Positions 27,650 through 36,952 of a stretch of DNA of 64,000 nt are shown here, in pieces. The stretch is from Pelagimonas varians (GTDB lineage: Bacteria > Pseudomonadota > Alphaproteobacteria > Rhodobacterales > Rhodobacteraceae): contig NZ_QKMF01000011.1 of the NCBI RefSeq assembly GCF_003208435.1, positions 1-64,000 on the forward strand. The letters are read 5' to 3'. Below the pieces are notes generated by a model, which was not told the DNA's origin, ran no database searches, and saw nothing but the letters and a program-made list of their open reading frames with translations. Each line of letters starts with the position of its first letter. Positions within the stretch are counted from its first letter, which is position 1. A program made the translations under genes and the position numbers.

Positions 27650-30070
27650 ATGAACGATCTTCCCCTTCCTTTGGCACGCTGGTTTGAAACCCGCGGCTGG
27701 AACATGCACCCACATCAACAGGCCATGCTGAACCGTGCATCGGCACCGTCATTGATGCTTGTTGCTCCGACGGGCGGGGGCAAAACTCTTGCAGGATTCT
27801 TGCCAACTTTGGCAGAGCTTTCCGCCGATCTGAAACCGGGCTTGCACACGCTTTATGTCAGCCCGCTCAAGGCTTTGGCTGCCGATATCAAACGCAACCT
27901 GCGGACACCGATCGAAGAGGCGGGACTGGACATCAGGGTCGAAGATCGCACCGGTGACACCCCCGCAAGCCGCAAAAAACGCCAACGCGCCGACCCGCCG
28001 CATATCTTGCTCACCACACCGGAATCTCTGGCCTTGCTGACCAGCTATCCTGACGCGCCGCGTATGTTCGCGGGCCTAAAACGGGTCGTTGTTGACGAAA
28101 TCCACGCCCTTGCCGATAGCAAACGTGGCGATCAGTTGATGTTGGCACTGGCGCGGTTGCAGACCCTTTGTCCGGACCTGCGCCGCGTTGGCCTGTCCGC
28201 AACGGTCGAAGACCCTGACGCCATCGCCCGATTTTTGGCCCGCGCGCCTGACCCTTGCGAGATTATCAACGCCGACCCAGGCCCCGATCCCGATATCCAG
28301 ATGTTAACCACGCATGAGGCTCCGCCATGGTCCGGCGGCGGCGCGAAATATGCAATTCCAGCCGTTTTGGAACAAGTAAAGCAGCACAAAACCACGTTGA
28401 TCTTTCACAACACCCGCGCGCAGGCCGAATTATTCTTTCGTAACCTGTGGCTGGTAAATGAGGACGGATTGCCGATTGGCATCCACCATGGATCGCTCGA
28501 CCGTGGCCAGCGCGAAAAAGTAGAAGCGGCCATGGTGCGCGGCGATCTACGGGCGATTGTCTGCACTGGATCGCTGGATTTGGGCATTGATTGGGGCAAC
28601 GTCGATCTGGTGATCCAAGTCGGTGCCCCCAAAAACGTCAAACGCTTGGTGCAGCGGATCGGCCGCGCCAACCACCGCTTTAATGCGCCGTCCAAAGCCC
28701 TTTTGGTGCCTGCCAACCGGTTCGAAGTTGTCGAATGTCTGGCCGCGCTTGAAGCGGTCCGCGAACATGATCTGGACGGCGATCCGCGCGGGGCCGGACC
28801 ACGCGATGTTTTGTGCCAACATATCTTGATCGCGGCCAGCGCAGGCCCGTTTGAGGCCGATGATCTATACTCTGAGATGACCGGTGCCGGTCCCTTTGCC
28901 GCGCTAGGCAGGGCCGAATTTGACGCCTGTCTCGATTTTTGTGCCACGGGCGGCTATGCACTGCGGGCCTATGATCAATGGCAACGTTTGCAGCAACGGC
29001 CCGGTGGCCAGTGGCAATTGCGCGACCCGCGCTCTGCCCTGCGGATTCGGCAGAATATCGGCACCATTCAAGACAGCGACAAACTCAAGGTCAAATGGCG
29101 TGGCCGTGGGGCCTCATTGGGCGAAGTTGAAGAAAGCTTTGCCGCGCAATTGACCAAGGGCGATACGTTTTTGATCGGCGGCCAGATCGTGCGCTATGAA
29201 GGGCTGCGCGAATTGGTGGTCGAAGTCAGCCGCGATCCGGGCCGCAAACCCAAGGTTGCCGTGTTTTCAGGCACCAAATTCGCCACCTCGACACAATTGT
29301 CGCAGCGCATCTTGCGCTATTTCCAAGCGGGAGATTTCAGCGCCCTGCCCCCCCACACCGCCGATTGGTTACGCTTGCAAGGCGAAGTATCGGCCCTGCC
29401 CCAACCCGGACGTTTGCAAATTGAAACCTTTCCACACGACGGGCGTCATCAAATGGTTGTCTATGGGTTTGCCGGCCGCAATGCCCAACAGACTTTGGGT
29501 CTGCTGCTGACCAAACGGATGGAGGAGATGGGGCTGGCTCCGATGGGTTTTGTCTCCACGGATTATGCCACGCTTATCTGGGGGCTGGATGCGGTTCACG
29601 ATCCCGCGCCGCTGTTTGATCTCGATATGCTCGAGGCTGGCCTTGACGGCTGGCTGGCCGGAAACGCGGTGATGAAACGCAGCTTTCGCGGCTGTGCCAC
29701 CATCGCAGGGCTGATCGAACGGCAGCTGGGCGGGCAGCGCAAAACCGGACGGCAGGCGACGATGTCGTCGGATATTTTATACGACACTTTGCTGAAATAC
29801 GATCCGGACCATTTGCTGATGCAAATCACCCGCGACGAAGCCATGCGCGGTCTGGTCGATTTCGCCCGCATCCGTGAAATGTGTGGGCGCGTTCAGGGAC
29901 GTATTGACCACATCGCTTTGGAAAAGGTCACCCCGTTGGCGGCCCCCATGTTCTTGGAGGTTGGCAAAGTGCCGGTAAAGGGCGAGGCAGAAGAGCGATT
30001 ATTGGCCGAGGAATTGGACAGGTTGATGGGGGCCAGCGGCCTGACACAAATCGACAAGGCGACCCTATGA
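27650..30070 (+). CDS. Ligase-associated DEXH-box DNA helicase (Lhr-like)
   Basis: 806 residues, the Lhr-core helicase of the ligase-associated DNA repair set. RecA domain 1: Walker A APTGGGKT at 39-46, TPESLALL, VVDEIHAL and LSATVED. RecA domain 2: IHHGSLDRGQRE, TGSLDLGIDWGNVDLVIQVG, QRIGRANHR. The winged-helix and Lhr C-terminal region follows (FRGCATIAGLIERQ, SSDILYDTLLKYDPDHLL). Start at the ATG at 27650; the frame extends 35 codons upstream without a ribosome binding site. Overlaps pdeM by four bases. The partner ligase and exonuclease genes are not in this window. Confidence 0.9.
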   Translation: MNDLPLPLARWFETRGWNMHPHQQAMLNRASAPSLMLVAPTGGGKTLAGFLPTLAELSADLKPGLHTLYVSPLKALAADIKRNLRTPIEEAGLDIRVEDRTGDTPASRKKRQRADPPHILLTTPESLALLTSYPDAPRMFAGLKRVVVDEIHALADSKRGDQLMLALARLQTLCPDLRRVGLSATVEDPDAIARFLARAPDPCEIINADPGPDPDIQMLTTHEAPPWSGGGAKYAIPAVLEQVKQHKTTLIFHNTRAQAELFFRNLWLVNEDGLPIGIHHGSLDRGQREKVEAAMVRGDLRAIVCTGSLDLGIDWGNVDLVIQVGAPKNVKRLVQRIGRANHRFNAPSKALLVPANRFEVVECLAALEAVREHDLDGDPRGAGPRDVLCQHILIAASAGPFEADDLYSEMTGAGPFAALGRAEFDACLDFCATGGYALRAYDQWQRLQQRPGGQWQLRDPRSALRIRQNIGTIQDSDKLKVKWRGRGASLGEVEESFAAQLTKGDTFLIGGQIVRYEGLRELVVEVSRDPGRKPKVAVFSGTKFATSTQLSQRILRYFQAGDFSALPPHTADWLRLQGEVSALPQPGRLQIETFPHDGRHQMVVYGFAGRNAQQTLGLLLTKRMEEMGLAPMGFVSTDYATLIWGLDAVHDPAPLFDLDMLEAGLDGWLAGNAVMKRSFRGCATIAGLIERQLGGQRKTGRQATMSSDILYDTLLKYDPDHLLMQITRDEAMRGLVDFARIREMCGRVQGRIDHIALEKVTPLAAPMFLEVGKVPVKGEAEERLLAEELDRLMGASGLTQIDKATL

Positions 30071-30738
30071 AGACGTTCGAATTCTCATTTTGCGGTGCAA
30101 GCCTTCATGCATTGCCCACCGGTGCCCTGTTTTGGCCTGAGCAAAGCCTGTTGGTTGTCTCGGACTTGCACTTCGGGAAATCAGCCCGACTGTCTGCCGT
30201 GGGCGGCGCTCAACTGCCGCCCTATGAGACCGCGGACACATTGCTCAAGCTTGAAACCGATCTTGCGCAGACAAAGGCCCAAACACTGATCTGCCTTGGT
30301 GACAGCTTTGACGCCCCTGATGTGGCAGACGCTCTGCCTGAATATGACCGGCTTTGGATAACCCGCCTGCAAGCCGGGCGCGACTGGATCTGGATCGAGG
30401 GCAACCATGATCCCGGACCGGTGTCCTTGGGCGGCAGCCATCTGGCCGAACGAACGATAACACCCCTGACGTTTCGCCATATTGCCTGTCCAGATGAAAC
30501 TGGCGAGGTGTCCGGCCACTACCACCCCAAAGCGCGCCTTGCCTTGCGTGGCCGCACGCTAAGCCGCCCGTGCTTTTTAATGGATAGGGACCGGCTTATT
30601 CTGCCCGCCTATGGGGCCTATACGGGGGGGCTGCGAAGCGACACCCCAGTGTTGTGCAATCTGATGCGTCCCGATGCCTTGGCGATTCTGACCGGTGCGC
30701 ATCCTGCGGCAATTCCGATGCCGCGCCGTGCGACGTAG
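30067..30738 (+). CDS. pdeM: Ligase-associated DNA repair endonuclease/phosphoesterase PdeM
   Basis: 223-residue calcineurin-like metallophosphoesterase. Metal-binding motifs in order: SDLHFGK near residue 32, LGDSFDAPD near 78, EGNHDPG near 113, and SGHYHPKARL near 150; the C-terminus has PAYGAYTGGL. The ATGA overlap with the helicase gene indicates coupled translation and a joint role in DNA repair. Family knowledge gives the name; the DNA substrate is not evident from sequence. After it comes a 43-base gap to the thioesterase gene. Confidence 0.87.
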   Translation: MKTFEFSFCGASLHALPTGALFWPEQSLLVVSDLHFGKSARLSAVGGAQLPPYETADTLLKLETDLAQTKAQTLICLGDSFDAPDVADALPEYDRLWITRLQAGRDWIWIEGNHDPGPVSLGGSHLAERTITPLTFRHIACPDETGEVSGHYHPKARLALRGRTLSRPCFLMDRDRLILPAYGAYTGGLRSDTPVLCNLMRPDALAILTGAHPAAIPMPRRAT

Positions 30739-30781
30739 CGGAAGCCTTGCCGGAATCCGCATTGCGTGATCCGATCATCGG

Positions 30782-31201
30782 ATGAGCATTGAAGAACATA
30801 TCCGCCGCGGTTTTGCCCTGCAAAGCATGATGAAAACCATCGGTGCAAACCTGACCCATGTTGGCAATGGCACCGTCGAGATAACAGCACCCTTGTCTGC
30901 AGGCTTTCTGCAACACAACGGGTTTGGCCATGCTGGCCTGACCTTCACCTTGGGTGACACAGCGGCGGGCTGCGCGGCCATGACACTGCTGCCCACTACG
31001 CAGGCGGTTGTCACATCTGAAATCGGAGTGCACTTGCTGTCACCGGCGATTGGTGACGTTTTGATTGCACGCGGCAAGGTTATCAAACCGGGTCGGCGGC
31101 AAATCGTATCTTCGGCGGATGTTTATGCCGTCAAAGACGGGATTGAGAAACACATCGCCACGCTGACCGGCACCATGGTGCCGATCGCGCTTGAGACGTA
31201 G
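30782..31201 (+). CDS. PaaI-type hotdog-fold thioesterase
   Basis: 139 residues. The hotdog core is visible: LQHNGFGHAGLTFTLGDTAAGCAAM, quoted as QHNGFGHAG plus LGDTAAGCAA, is the PaaI motif with His-Gly and the Asp that positions water; TSEIGVHLLSPAIGD and ARGKVIKPGRRQIVSSADVYA complete the sheet. Hydrolyses acyl-CoA thioesters, probably aryl- or medium-chain. No convincing ribosome binding site precedes the ATG at 30782. It may be third in the helicase-pdeM transcript. Converges on folD1. Confidence 0.85.
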   Translation: MSIEEHIRRGFALQSMMKTIGANLTHVGNGTVEITAPLSAGFLQHNGFGHAGLTFTLGDTAAGCAAMTLLPTTQAVVTSEIGVHLLSPAIGDVLIARGKVIKPGRRQIVSSADVYAVKDGIEKHIATLTGTMVPIALET

Positions 31202-31211
31202 TTTTGGGGGC

Positions 31212-32129
31212 TTAGACGGTCAGCCCTTCGGGCTCTGCCAAACCATTGGCGCGGCAGCAGGCCGTCACAGTATTTGCCAATAGGCAAGCGATAGTCATTG
31301 GGCCAACGCCGCCCGGAACCGGCGTGATCGCACCGGCCACTTCGGCGCAGCTTGCGTAATCACAATCCCCAACCAAGCGTGTTTTGACGCTGCCATCTTC
31401 TTTGAGGCCCTTTTCAGGAGCATCGATGCGGTTGATACCCACGTCGATCACAGTCGCACCGGGTTTGATCCAATCGCCTGTCACCATTTCGGGGCGACCC
31501 ACAGCGGCAACTACGATATCCGCGCCGCGTACAACATCCGCCAGATCCTTGGTGCGGCTATGGGCGATGGTCACGGTGCAGCTGTCTTGCAACAACAGTT
31601 GCGCCACAGGTTTGCCGACCAGGTTCGAGCGACCTACAATGACGGCCGACTTGCCCGACAAAGACCCAAGGTGATCGCGCAGCAGCATCAGGCAGCCCAA
31701 TGGCGTGCATGACACCAGTGTCTTTTGCCCCGATGCAAGCAAACCGGCGTTGATGACGTGCAAGCCATCGACATCCTTGGCAGGGTCGATTTGGGCGACA
31801 ATATCGGTTTCGCTTAGGTGGGCTGGAACCGGAAATTGACAAAGAATTCCGTGCACCGCCGGATCGGCGTTCAACTTGGCCAGAAGGGCGTAGAGTTCCT
31901 CTTGCGACACGTCGATAGGCAGCTTGTGTTCATAGGAGTTCATGCCGCATTCAACGGTCATTTTCCCCTTGGACCGGACATAGACCTGCGACGCGGGATC
32001 TTCGCCGACCAGAACCACAGCCAAACCGGGGGTGATCCCGTGTTCCTCTTTGAGGCGGGCCACATGCTCGGCCACTTGGCCGCGTACTTTGGCGGCAAAG
32101 GCTTTGCCGTCGATCACTGTCGCTGTCAT
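31212..32129 (-). CDS. folD: Bifunctional methylene-THF dehydrogenase/methenyl-THF cyclohydrolase
   Basis: 305 residues with every canonical FolD residue I can check. VYVRSKGK carries the Tyr-x-x-x-Lys catalytic pair; the folate loop is CQFPVP; KDVDGLH contains the conserved aspartates; SCTPLGC and [12 protein letters not shown] form the NADP site; [10 protein letters not shown] is signature 2. Interconverts methylene-, methenyl- and formyl-tetrahydrofolate. The ATG at 32129 follows GGAGAAAGAA and overlaps the stop of the small membrane protein gene (ATGA). Last gene of fhs-aroQ-folD2-X-folD1. Here called folD1 to separate it from the paralogue at 32362. Confidence 0.94.
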   Translation of the reverse strand: MTATVIDGKAFAAKVRGQVAEHVARLKEEHGITPGLAVVLVGEDPASQVYVRSKGKMTVECGMNSYEHKLPIDVSQEELYALLAKLNADPAVHGILCQFPVPAHLSETDIVAQIDPAKDVDGLHVINAGLLASGQKTLVSCTPLGCLMLLRDHLGSLSGKSAVIVGRSNLVGKPVAQLLLQDSCTVTIAHSRTKDLADVVRGADIVVAAVGRPEMVTGDWIKPGATVIDVGINRIDAPEKGLKEDGSVKTRLVGDCDYASCAEVAGAITPVPGGVGPMTIACLLANTVTACCRANGLAEPEGLTV

Positions 32130-32338
32130 TTCTTTCTCCATCCTGGTCCGGACATTTTCAGCCCGAGGTATTCAAAGTATTTCTTCCATATCGATGCAGT
32201 AGAAACCGCACAGAAAACCCCAACATAGCCCAACGCCTTGCCTGCATCAGGCAAGATAAACAAAACCAACAAGACGCCTCCAACTCCAGCAGCTGTCGTA
32301 AGTACGATCGGCAGCATGACCAGTGGCAAAATCCACAT
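32126..32338 (-). CDS. Small two-helix membrane protein between the folD genes
   Basis: 70 residues. Two hydrophobic segments are visible, about residues 3-30 ([20 protein letters not shown] onwards) and 35-50 ([17 protein letters not shown]), then a basic tail ending PGWRKK. No family recognised. It overlaps folD1 by four bases (ATGA), so translation is coupled. An in-frame TTG at 32350 has a better ribosome binding site (AAAAGGAAA) and would add LKSP. The gene fits the operon with an 11 to 23-base gap after folD2. Function unknown. Confidence 0.7.
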   Translation of the reverse strand: MWILPLVMLPIVLTTAAGVGGVLLVLFILPDAGKALGYVGVFCAVSTASIWKKYFEYLGLKMSGPGWRKK

Positions 32339-32361
32339 CGGAGATTTCAAACCATTTCCTT

Positions 32362-33255
32362 TTAGATATCTGTGCGGGCATAGGCATCCCGATACTGTTC
32401 CATCTGCATGCGGGTTGCCAGAACGGCGTTTTTCATCAAGGTGGCCACGGTCACCGGTCCGACGCCGCCGGGAACCGGCGTGATCCATCCAGCCACTTCG
32501 GCACAGCTGTCAAAATCGGCGTCGCCCACGGTTTTTCCGCCCTCGGGCGTTTCGATCCGGTTGATGCCAATATCGATCAGCGCCGCGCCCGGTTTCAGCA
32601 TATCGCCCGTCACCAGCCCCGGTTTGCCCACGGCCACAAACACGGCGTCCGCCGCGCGGGAATGCATGGCGACAGATCGGGTCATATGGTGGCAGACTGT
32701 GACCGTCGCCCCAAGACCCATCATCAAAAACGCGATCGGTTTGCCGACGATTTCGGAATGGCCGATCACAGTCACGTTCAGCCCTTCCATGTCCATCGGC
32801 AGGGTTTTCAGAATTTCAACCGCTGCGACCGCAGTGCAGGGGCCAAGCGCCAGATCGTTGTAAACGATATTCCCGATACTGGCAGGGTGCATCCCTTCAA
32901 CATCTTTTAAAGGATGCACCATTTTTTGCAGCGCCTTAACGGGGATATGATCGGGCAACGGACGTTGAATAATGATCCCGTTGACACGCGGATCTGCGTT
33001 GAGACCCTGCAAAATACCGGTCATTTGCTCCAGCGAAGTTTCCGCCGGGTAATTGCGCGCCTCAAACTCCACACCAGCAGAGTTTGCCTGCTTTTGTTGG
33101 TTCCGCACATATAACTCGGCGGCGGCAGTGTCGCCAATGCTGATCGACACCAGCTTGGGTGCCCAACCTGCATCGGCCAAAACACCTGCATCTTTGGCCA
33201 CCTCGGCGCGCATGTCTGCAGCGATGGATTTTCCGTCAATTATCGCCGCGCGCAT
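32362..33255 (-). CDS. Divergent FolD paralogue with altered catalytic residues
   Basis: 297 residues with the overall FolD fold, but key positions differ from the canonical copy at 31212-32129. The Tyr-x-x-x-Lys pair is LYVRNQQ (Gln in place of the essential Lys); KDVDG is KDVEG; PCTP is PCTA; GRSxxVG is [15 protein letters not shown] is PGGVGPVT. The Gln of the folate loop survives (IIQRPLP). In known FolD enzymes that lysine is needed for cyclohydrolase activity, so this protein may be a dehydrogenase only, use NAD, or act on another substrate. It lies in the one-carbon operon 10 bases after aroQ. Confidence 0.88.
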   Translation of the reverse strand: MRAAIIDGKSIAADMRAEVAKDAGVLADAGWAPKLVSISIGDTAAAELYVRNQQKQANSAGVEFEARNYPAETSLEQMTGILQGLNADPRVNGIIIQRPLPDHIPVKALQKMVHPLKDVEGMHPASIGNIVYNDLALGPCTAVAAVEILKTLPMDMEGLNVTVIGHSEIVGKPIAFLMMGLGATVTVCHHMTRSVAMHSRAADAVFVAVGKPGLVTGDMLKPGAALIDIGINRIETPEGGKTVGDADFDSCAEVAGWITPVPGGVGPVTVATLMKNAVLATRMQMEQYRDAYARTDI

Positions 33256-33265
33256 GGCCAGCCTT

Positions 33266-33574
33266 TCAATCTAGTTTGATCGTCTTCGCCTCGCGGGCAA
33301 TCGACCAATCAATCAAATGCCGCCAGAGCGCCTCGGCTAACTCGGGGTCCAGCTGCTGTTCTTGAGCTGCGGCTTTTACCTTGGCAACAACGTCTTCAAC
33401 ACGGGACGGAATGTTGGCTGGCAACCCTGCGCCAGCCTTGATCTCGACAGCCCTGTCGATATAGGTCACCCGCTTTTTCAGCAGGGCAATCAAGTCCCGG
33501 TCCAGCGCATCAATCTGCGTGCGCAGGGCCGGCATGTCATGGCAGTTTTCCGGGCTAACAGCGAGGTCGGGCAT
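33266..33574 (-). CDS. aroQ: Chorismate mutase, AroQ type
   Basis: 102-residue, all-helical monofunctional chorismate mutase (chorismate to prephenate). Marks: ALRTQIDALDRDLIALLKKRVTYIDRAVEIK, quoted as RTQIDALDRDLIALL and KRVTYIDRAVEIK, gives the N-terminal Arg and the Lys of the active site; PSRVEDVV and AEALWRHLIDWSIARE complete it. No secretion signal. It lies between fhs (66 bases upstream) and folD2 (10 bases downstream) on the same strand, so it is cotranscribed with one-carbon genes. Some family members act as isochorismate pyruvate lyases; none of the context supports that here. Confidence 0.87.
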   Translation of the reverse strand: MPDLAVSPENCHDMPALRTQIDALDRDLIALLKKRVTYIDRAVEIKAGAGLPANIPSRVEDVVAKVKAAAQEQQLDPELAEALWRHLIDWSIAREAKTIKLD

Positions 33575-33640
33575 AATGTGTCCATAGTTGAAAAAATGAC
33601 AGCCCTGCCCTACCCCGCCTTTGCTTGGTCTGCAATCAGA

Positions 33641-35317
33641 TCAGAACAGGCCTTCGACCAGTCCTTCTTCGTTGATCCGAATGTTTTCTGCAGCCGGTTT
33701 ACGTGGCAGCCCTGGCATGGTCATGATGTCACCGCAAATAACGATAACGAAACCGGCCCCCGCGCTCAGACGCACTTCACGTACTGGCACCGAATGGCCT
33801 GTCGGCGCACCGCGCAAGGACGGATCGGTCGAGAAGCTGTACTGCGTCTTGGCGATACAGATTGGCAGATGACCGTAACCGGCCTCTTCCCAAGCGCGCA
33901 GTTGATCGCGGACTTTCTTGTCAGCAATAACTTCATCGGCGCGGTAGATCGACGTTGCGATACGTTCGATCTTTTCGAACAATGGCAATTCGTCTTCATA
34001 GAGCGGTGCAAACTGCGATACACCTGCATCGGCAATTTCTGCCACGCGTGTTGCCAGTTCTTTGGTGCCTTCAGACCCTTTTTCCCAGTGCTTGCAAAGG
34101 ATAGCTTCTGAGCCTTGGGTTTCTACAAAGTCGATAACCGCCTGCACTTCGGCATCGGTGTCGGTCACAAAGTGGTTGATGGCGACAACGACCGGCACAC
34201 CGAACTGCTTGATGTTACCAATGTGGCGACCAAGGTTCGAACAGCCATCGTTCACCGCGTCCACGTTTTCAGCACCAAGGTCAGCTTTGGCCACGCCGCC
34301 GTTCATTTTCATGGCACGAATGGTGGCAACAAGGACGACACAATCAGGTGCCAAACCTGCTTTGCGGCATTTGATGTTCATGAACTTTTCAGCGCCAAGG
34401 TCAGCACCAAAGCCCGCTTCGGTCACAACATAGTCTGTCAGTTTCAACGCAGTGGTTGTCGCGGTGACAGAGTTACAGCCATGCGCAATGTTAGCAAATG
34501 GACCGCCATGCACAAAGGCAGGGTTGTTTTCAAGCGTTTGAACAAGGTTGGGTTGCATGGCGTCGCGCAGCAGAACCGTCATCGCGCCATCAGCTTTGAT
34601 ATCGCGTGCATAGATCGGGCTGCGGTCACGACGGTAAGCCACAATCATGTCACCCAAGCGAGATTGCAAATCGCTGAGGTCTTTGGCGAGGCACAAGATC
34701 GCCATAACTTCGGAGGCAACCGTAATGTCGAAACCGGTTTGACGGGGGAAGCCGTTGGCCACGCCGCCCAGAGAAGTAACGGTGTCGCGCAGCGCACGGT
34801 CGTTCATGTCCAGAACCCGACGCCAAGTCACACGGCGTTCGTCGATTTCCAGCTCATTGCCCCAATAAATGTGGTTGTCGATCATTGCCGACAGCAGGTT
34901 GTGAGCCGAGGTAATCGCGTGAAAGTCCCCAGTGAAATGCAGGTTCATTTCTTCCATTGGCACGATCTGCGCCATGCCGCCCCCGGCCGCGCCGCCCTTC
35001 ATCCCGAAGTTGGGACCAAGCGATGCTTCTCGGATACAGACCATGGCATTTTTGCCAATAGCATTTAGACCATCGCCCAAACCAACGGTGGTGGTGGTCT
35101 TGCCTTCGCCAGCCGGCGTCGGGTTGATCGCCGTCACGAGGATCAGCTTGCCGTTTTCACGATCTTGAACCGAGTTGATGAACTCTTGGCTGACTTTGGC
35201 TTTGTCGTGGCCATAAGGCAGCAGATGCTCTGCATCGATGCCAAGCTTGGCACCAATTTCCATGATAGGCTTTTTCTTGGCCTCACGGGCAATTTGGATG
35301 TCGGTTTTAAAAGCCAT
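33641..35317 (-). CDS. fhs: Formate-tetrahydrofolate ligase
   Basis: 558 residues, full length. ATP-dependent joining of formate to tetrahydrofolate gives 10-formyl-THF, which FolD can process further. Marks: [16 protein letters not shown] (P-loop) near residue 62, [33 protein letters not shown] and [14 protein letters not shown]. In roseobacters Fhs with FolD serves oxidation or assimilation of methyl groups, for instance from DMSP or methylamines. Start at the ATG at 35317 ([13 protein letters not shown]); upstream open frame not used. First gene of the folate operon. Confidence 0.95.
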   Translation of the reverse strand: MAFKTDIQIAREAKKKPIMEIGAKLGIDAEHLLPYGHDKAKVSQEFINSVQDRENGKLILVTAINPTPAGEGKTTTTVGLGDGLNAIGKNAMVCIREASLGPNFGMKGGAAGGGMAQIVPMEEMNLHFTGDFHAITSAHNLLSAMIDNHIYWGNELEIDERRVTWRRVLDMNDRALRDTVTSLGGVANGFPRQTGFDITVASEVMAILCLAKDLSDLQSRLGDMIVAYRRDRSPIYARDIKADGAMTVLLRDAMQPNLVQTLENNPAFVHGGPFANIAHGCNSVTATTTALKLTDYVVTEAGFGADLGAEKFMNIKCRKAGLAPDCVVLVATIRAMKMNGGVAKADLGAENVDAVNDGCSNLGRHIGNIKQFGVPVVVAINHFVTDTDAEVQAVIDFVETQGSEAILCKHWEKGSEGTKELATRVAEIADAGVSQFAPLYEDELPLFEKIERIATSIYRADEVIADKKVRDQLRAWEEAGYGHLPICIAKTQYSFSTDPSLRGAPTGHSVPVREVRLSAGAGFVIVICGDIMTMPGLPRKPAAENIRINEEGLVEGLF

Positions 35318-35476
35318 GTGTGCGATCCCTGTCGAAATGCATGTGTCGTTGATCCACCGATATCCTCTGAAACGACAGCGCGTCACTGCGAATCCGACAT
35401 TTCTAGGCGTTGTTGCGGCGCGCGCAAAACCAAAGGGAGTGCATCGGAAACCCTTGTTCCCGACCCGCTCATTTGG

Positions 35477-36061
35477 TCACTGTGCGTCAGGGGCCCACTG
35501 ACGCTGGTCAGGAATATGCAGCCGCATCCTGTCACCCATCGCCAAAACGCCCGGACGTTCCACCCAAGCGGTGACGCCGCGCCTTCCGTTGGCTGCCGAT
35601 TTGAACTTGGGGCCAAAACCCGGTTTGTCGGACTCGATTTCTTTGGCAGGGTAGATGCAGGGGCGATTGTTCATATCAATAATCAAAGTGGTGCCATTTT
35701 CTGCCTGCAACCGCGACGACGGCGGAACAAAGCTGAAATCCGCAATGCCTTGGATGACCAACGTCGCGCCAAGCCATTCAGGCTCCAGTCCCCCAAGCCC
35801 CATATCGCGCGCAATTGCATCCAGCTCTTCTTGGGACACCACCGACAGCTGACGTACATTGGCAATGTCCGTTCCCCGCGTGTGCTGCGATGTCACGCGG
35901 CTGCATGATGGCCGGGTTCTTCCGCCATGCTTTTCACCAAGCGGGCCATCCCAATCCAATGTCATGTCTTGGGCTGGCACCGCGCGCAGGCCATCGCCCA
36001 GCGGTACAGTCCCCAACCACGTGATAGTTGCGAAAAAATCGGTTTGTTTTAAGGCTGGCAT
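35477..36061 (-). CDS. MOSC domain protein
   Basis: 194 residues. A MOSC (molybdenum cofactor sulfurase C-terminal) beta-barrel: the region LSVVSQEELDAIARDMGL followed by LEPEWLGATLVIQGIADFSFVPPSSRL, cited as EPEWLGATLVIQG, and the block NRPCIYPAKEI with the conserved cysteine, then RRGVTAWVERPGVLAMGD. MOSC proteins bind molybdenum cofactor and act in amidoxime or sulfur transfer; here it stands without a ferredoxin domain. The ATG at 36061 (MPALKQTDFF) is preferred to upstream codons. Separated from fhs by 159 bases. Confidence 0.82.
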   Translation of the reverse strand: MPALKQTDFFATITWLGTVPLGDGLRAVPAQDMTLDWDGPLGEKHGGRTRPSCSRVTSQHTRGTDIANVRQLSVVSQEELDAIARDMGLGGLEPEWLGATLVIQGIADFSFVPPSSRLQAENGTTLIIDMNNRPCIYPAKEIESDKPGFGPKFKSAANGRRGVTAWVERPGVLAMGDRMRLHIPDQRQWAPDAQ

Positions 36062-36163
36062 GGAATCTGAATCCTTTGGGTGCACGCAAAATTTGCGCTG
36101 ACTGTCAGCCCCAGTAAAATAGAATGCCGCGCGACGTTTCAAGCAGATCGCGAATACACAAAG

Positions 36164-36952
36164 CTAGGCTGCGTCGGTCCGCGTCAAAATCATGAAGAGG
36201 CGCCGGAAAGGAAACAGAACCGTACCATCATCCGCCGCTGGATAAGCGGATCCGATCACCGCCTCATAGGCGCTAATCAAACGGGTTTGCTCATCTTCAT
36301 TCAGGTTTTGCAAAATGGGCAGCGCATAAGTGGCTTCGGTGAACCGTCGAACCGGATGCCCGACATCAGACGGGGCCAACATTTGATAGTATTCGGTTTC
36401 CCACAGGCTAAGCTCTCCGAGCGGAGCCAACATATGGTAGTATGTCGCCGGAAGTAAAACCCGCGGACCGCTGTCAAAATCAATGCGGCCCGGCCAGAAT
36501 TCTTCTGTGAGGCTTTTCCAGATGCGATGTGACGGGGCGTTGTTTTGGTGCGGCATCTGCAAAGCCAATGTGCCGCCGGGTGCCAAAGACCCGACCAAAC
36601 GCGGCAATAAATCTGCATGATCCGGCAGCCAGTGCAGCGCGGCATTCGAAAAGATCAAAGCCGGAGGGGTTTGTGCAGACCAATCAGCAATGTCGATTTT
36701 GGTGAGACTGTCATAGTGTCCGCTGGTATTGGCCTCGGTCAGCATCTCGGCGCTGCTGTCGACGCCGATCAGCGGTGCGCCAAGGTTTTTCAAGGCTGGG
36801 CCCGCCGCACCGCTGCCACAGCCCAAGTCCACAATTGGCCCTGCTGGCAAGGCCGGTAGTGCGTGGATCAGGTCGATGGCAGGGCGCAAACGGAGTCCTT
36901 TGAACTTGTGATAAGCTCCGGGGTTCCATTGTGCGCCCTGCCGATTACTCAC
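36164..36952 (-). CDS. tam: SAM-dependent methyltransferase, trans-aconitate methyltransferase-like
   Basis: 262 residues. Class I methyltransferase with motif I IVDLGCGSGAAGP near residue 41, the acidic loop LIGVDSSAEMLTEA, and IFSNAALHWLPDH, which is typical of trans-aconitate 2-methyltransferase, as is the C-terminal PFRRLFMILTRT. The start WNPGAYHKF also matches that family. GTG start in a four-base overlap with the ftsH stop, so it is translated with ftsH. Tam identity is by motif only; other small-acid methyltransferases share them. Confidence 0.8.
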   Translation of the reverse strand: MSNRQGAQWNPGAYHKFKGLRLRPAIDLIHALPALPAGPIVDLGCGSGAAGPALKNLGAPLIGVDSSAEMLTEANTSGHYDSLTKIDIADWSAQTPPALIFSNAALHWLPDHADLLPRLVGSLAPGGTLALQMPHQNNAPSHRIWKSLTEEFWPGRIDFDSGPRVLLPATYYHMLAPLGELSLWETEYYQMLAPSDVGHPVRRFTEATYALPILQNLNEDEQTRLISAYEAVIGSAYPAADDGTVLFPFRRLFMILTRTDAA

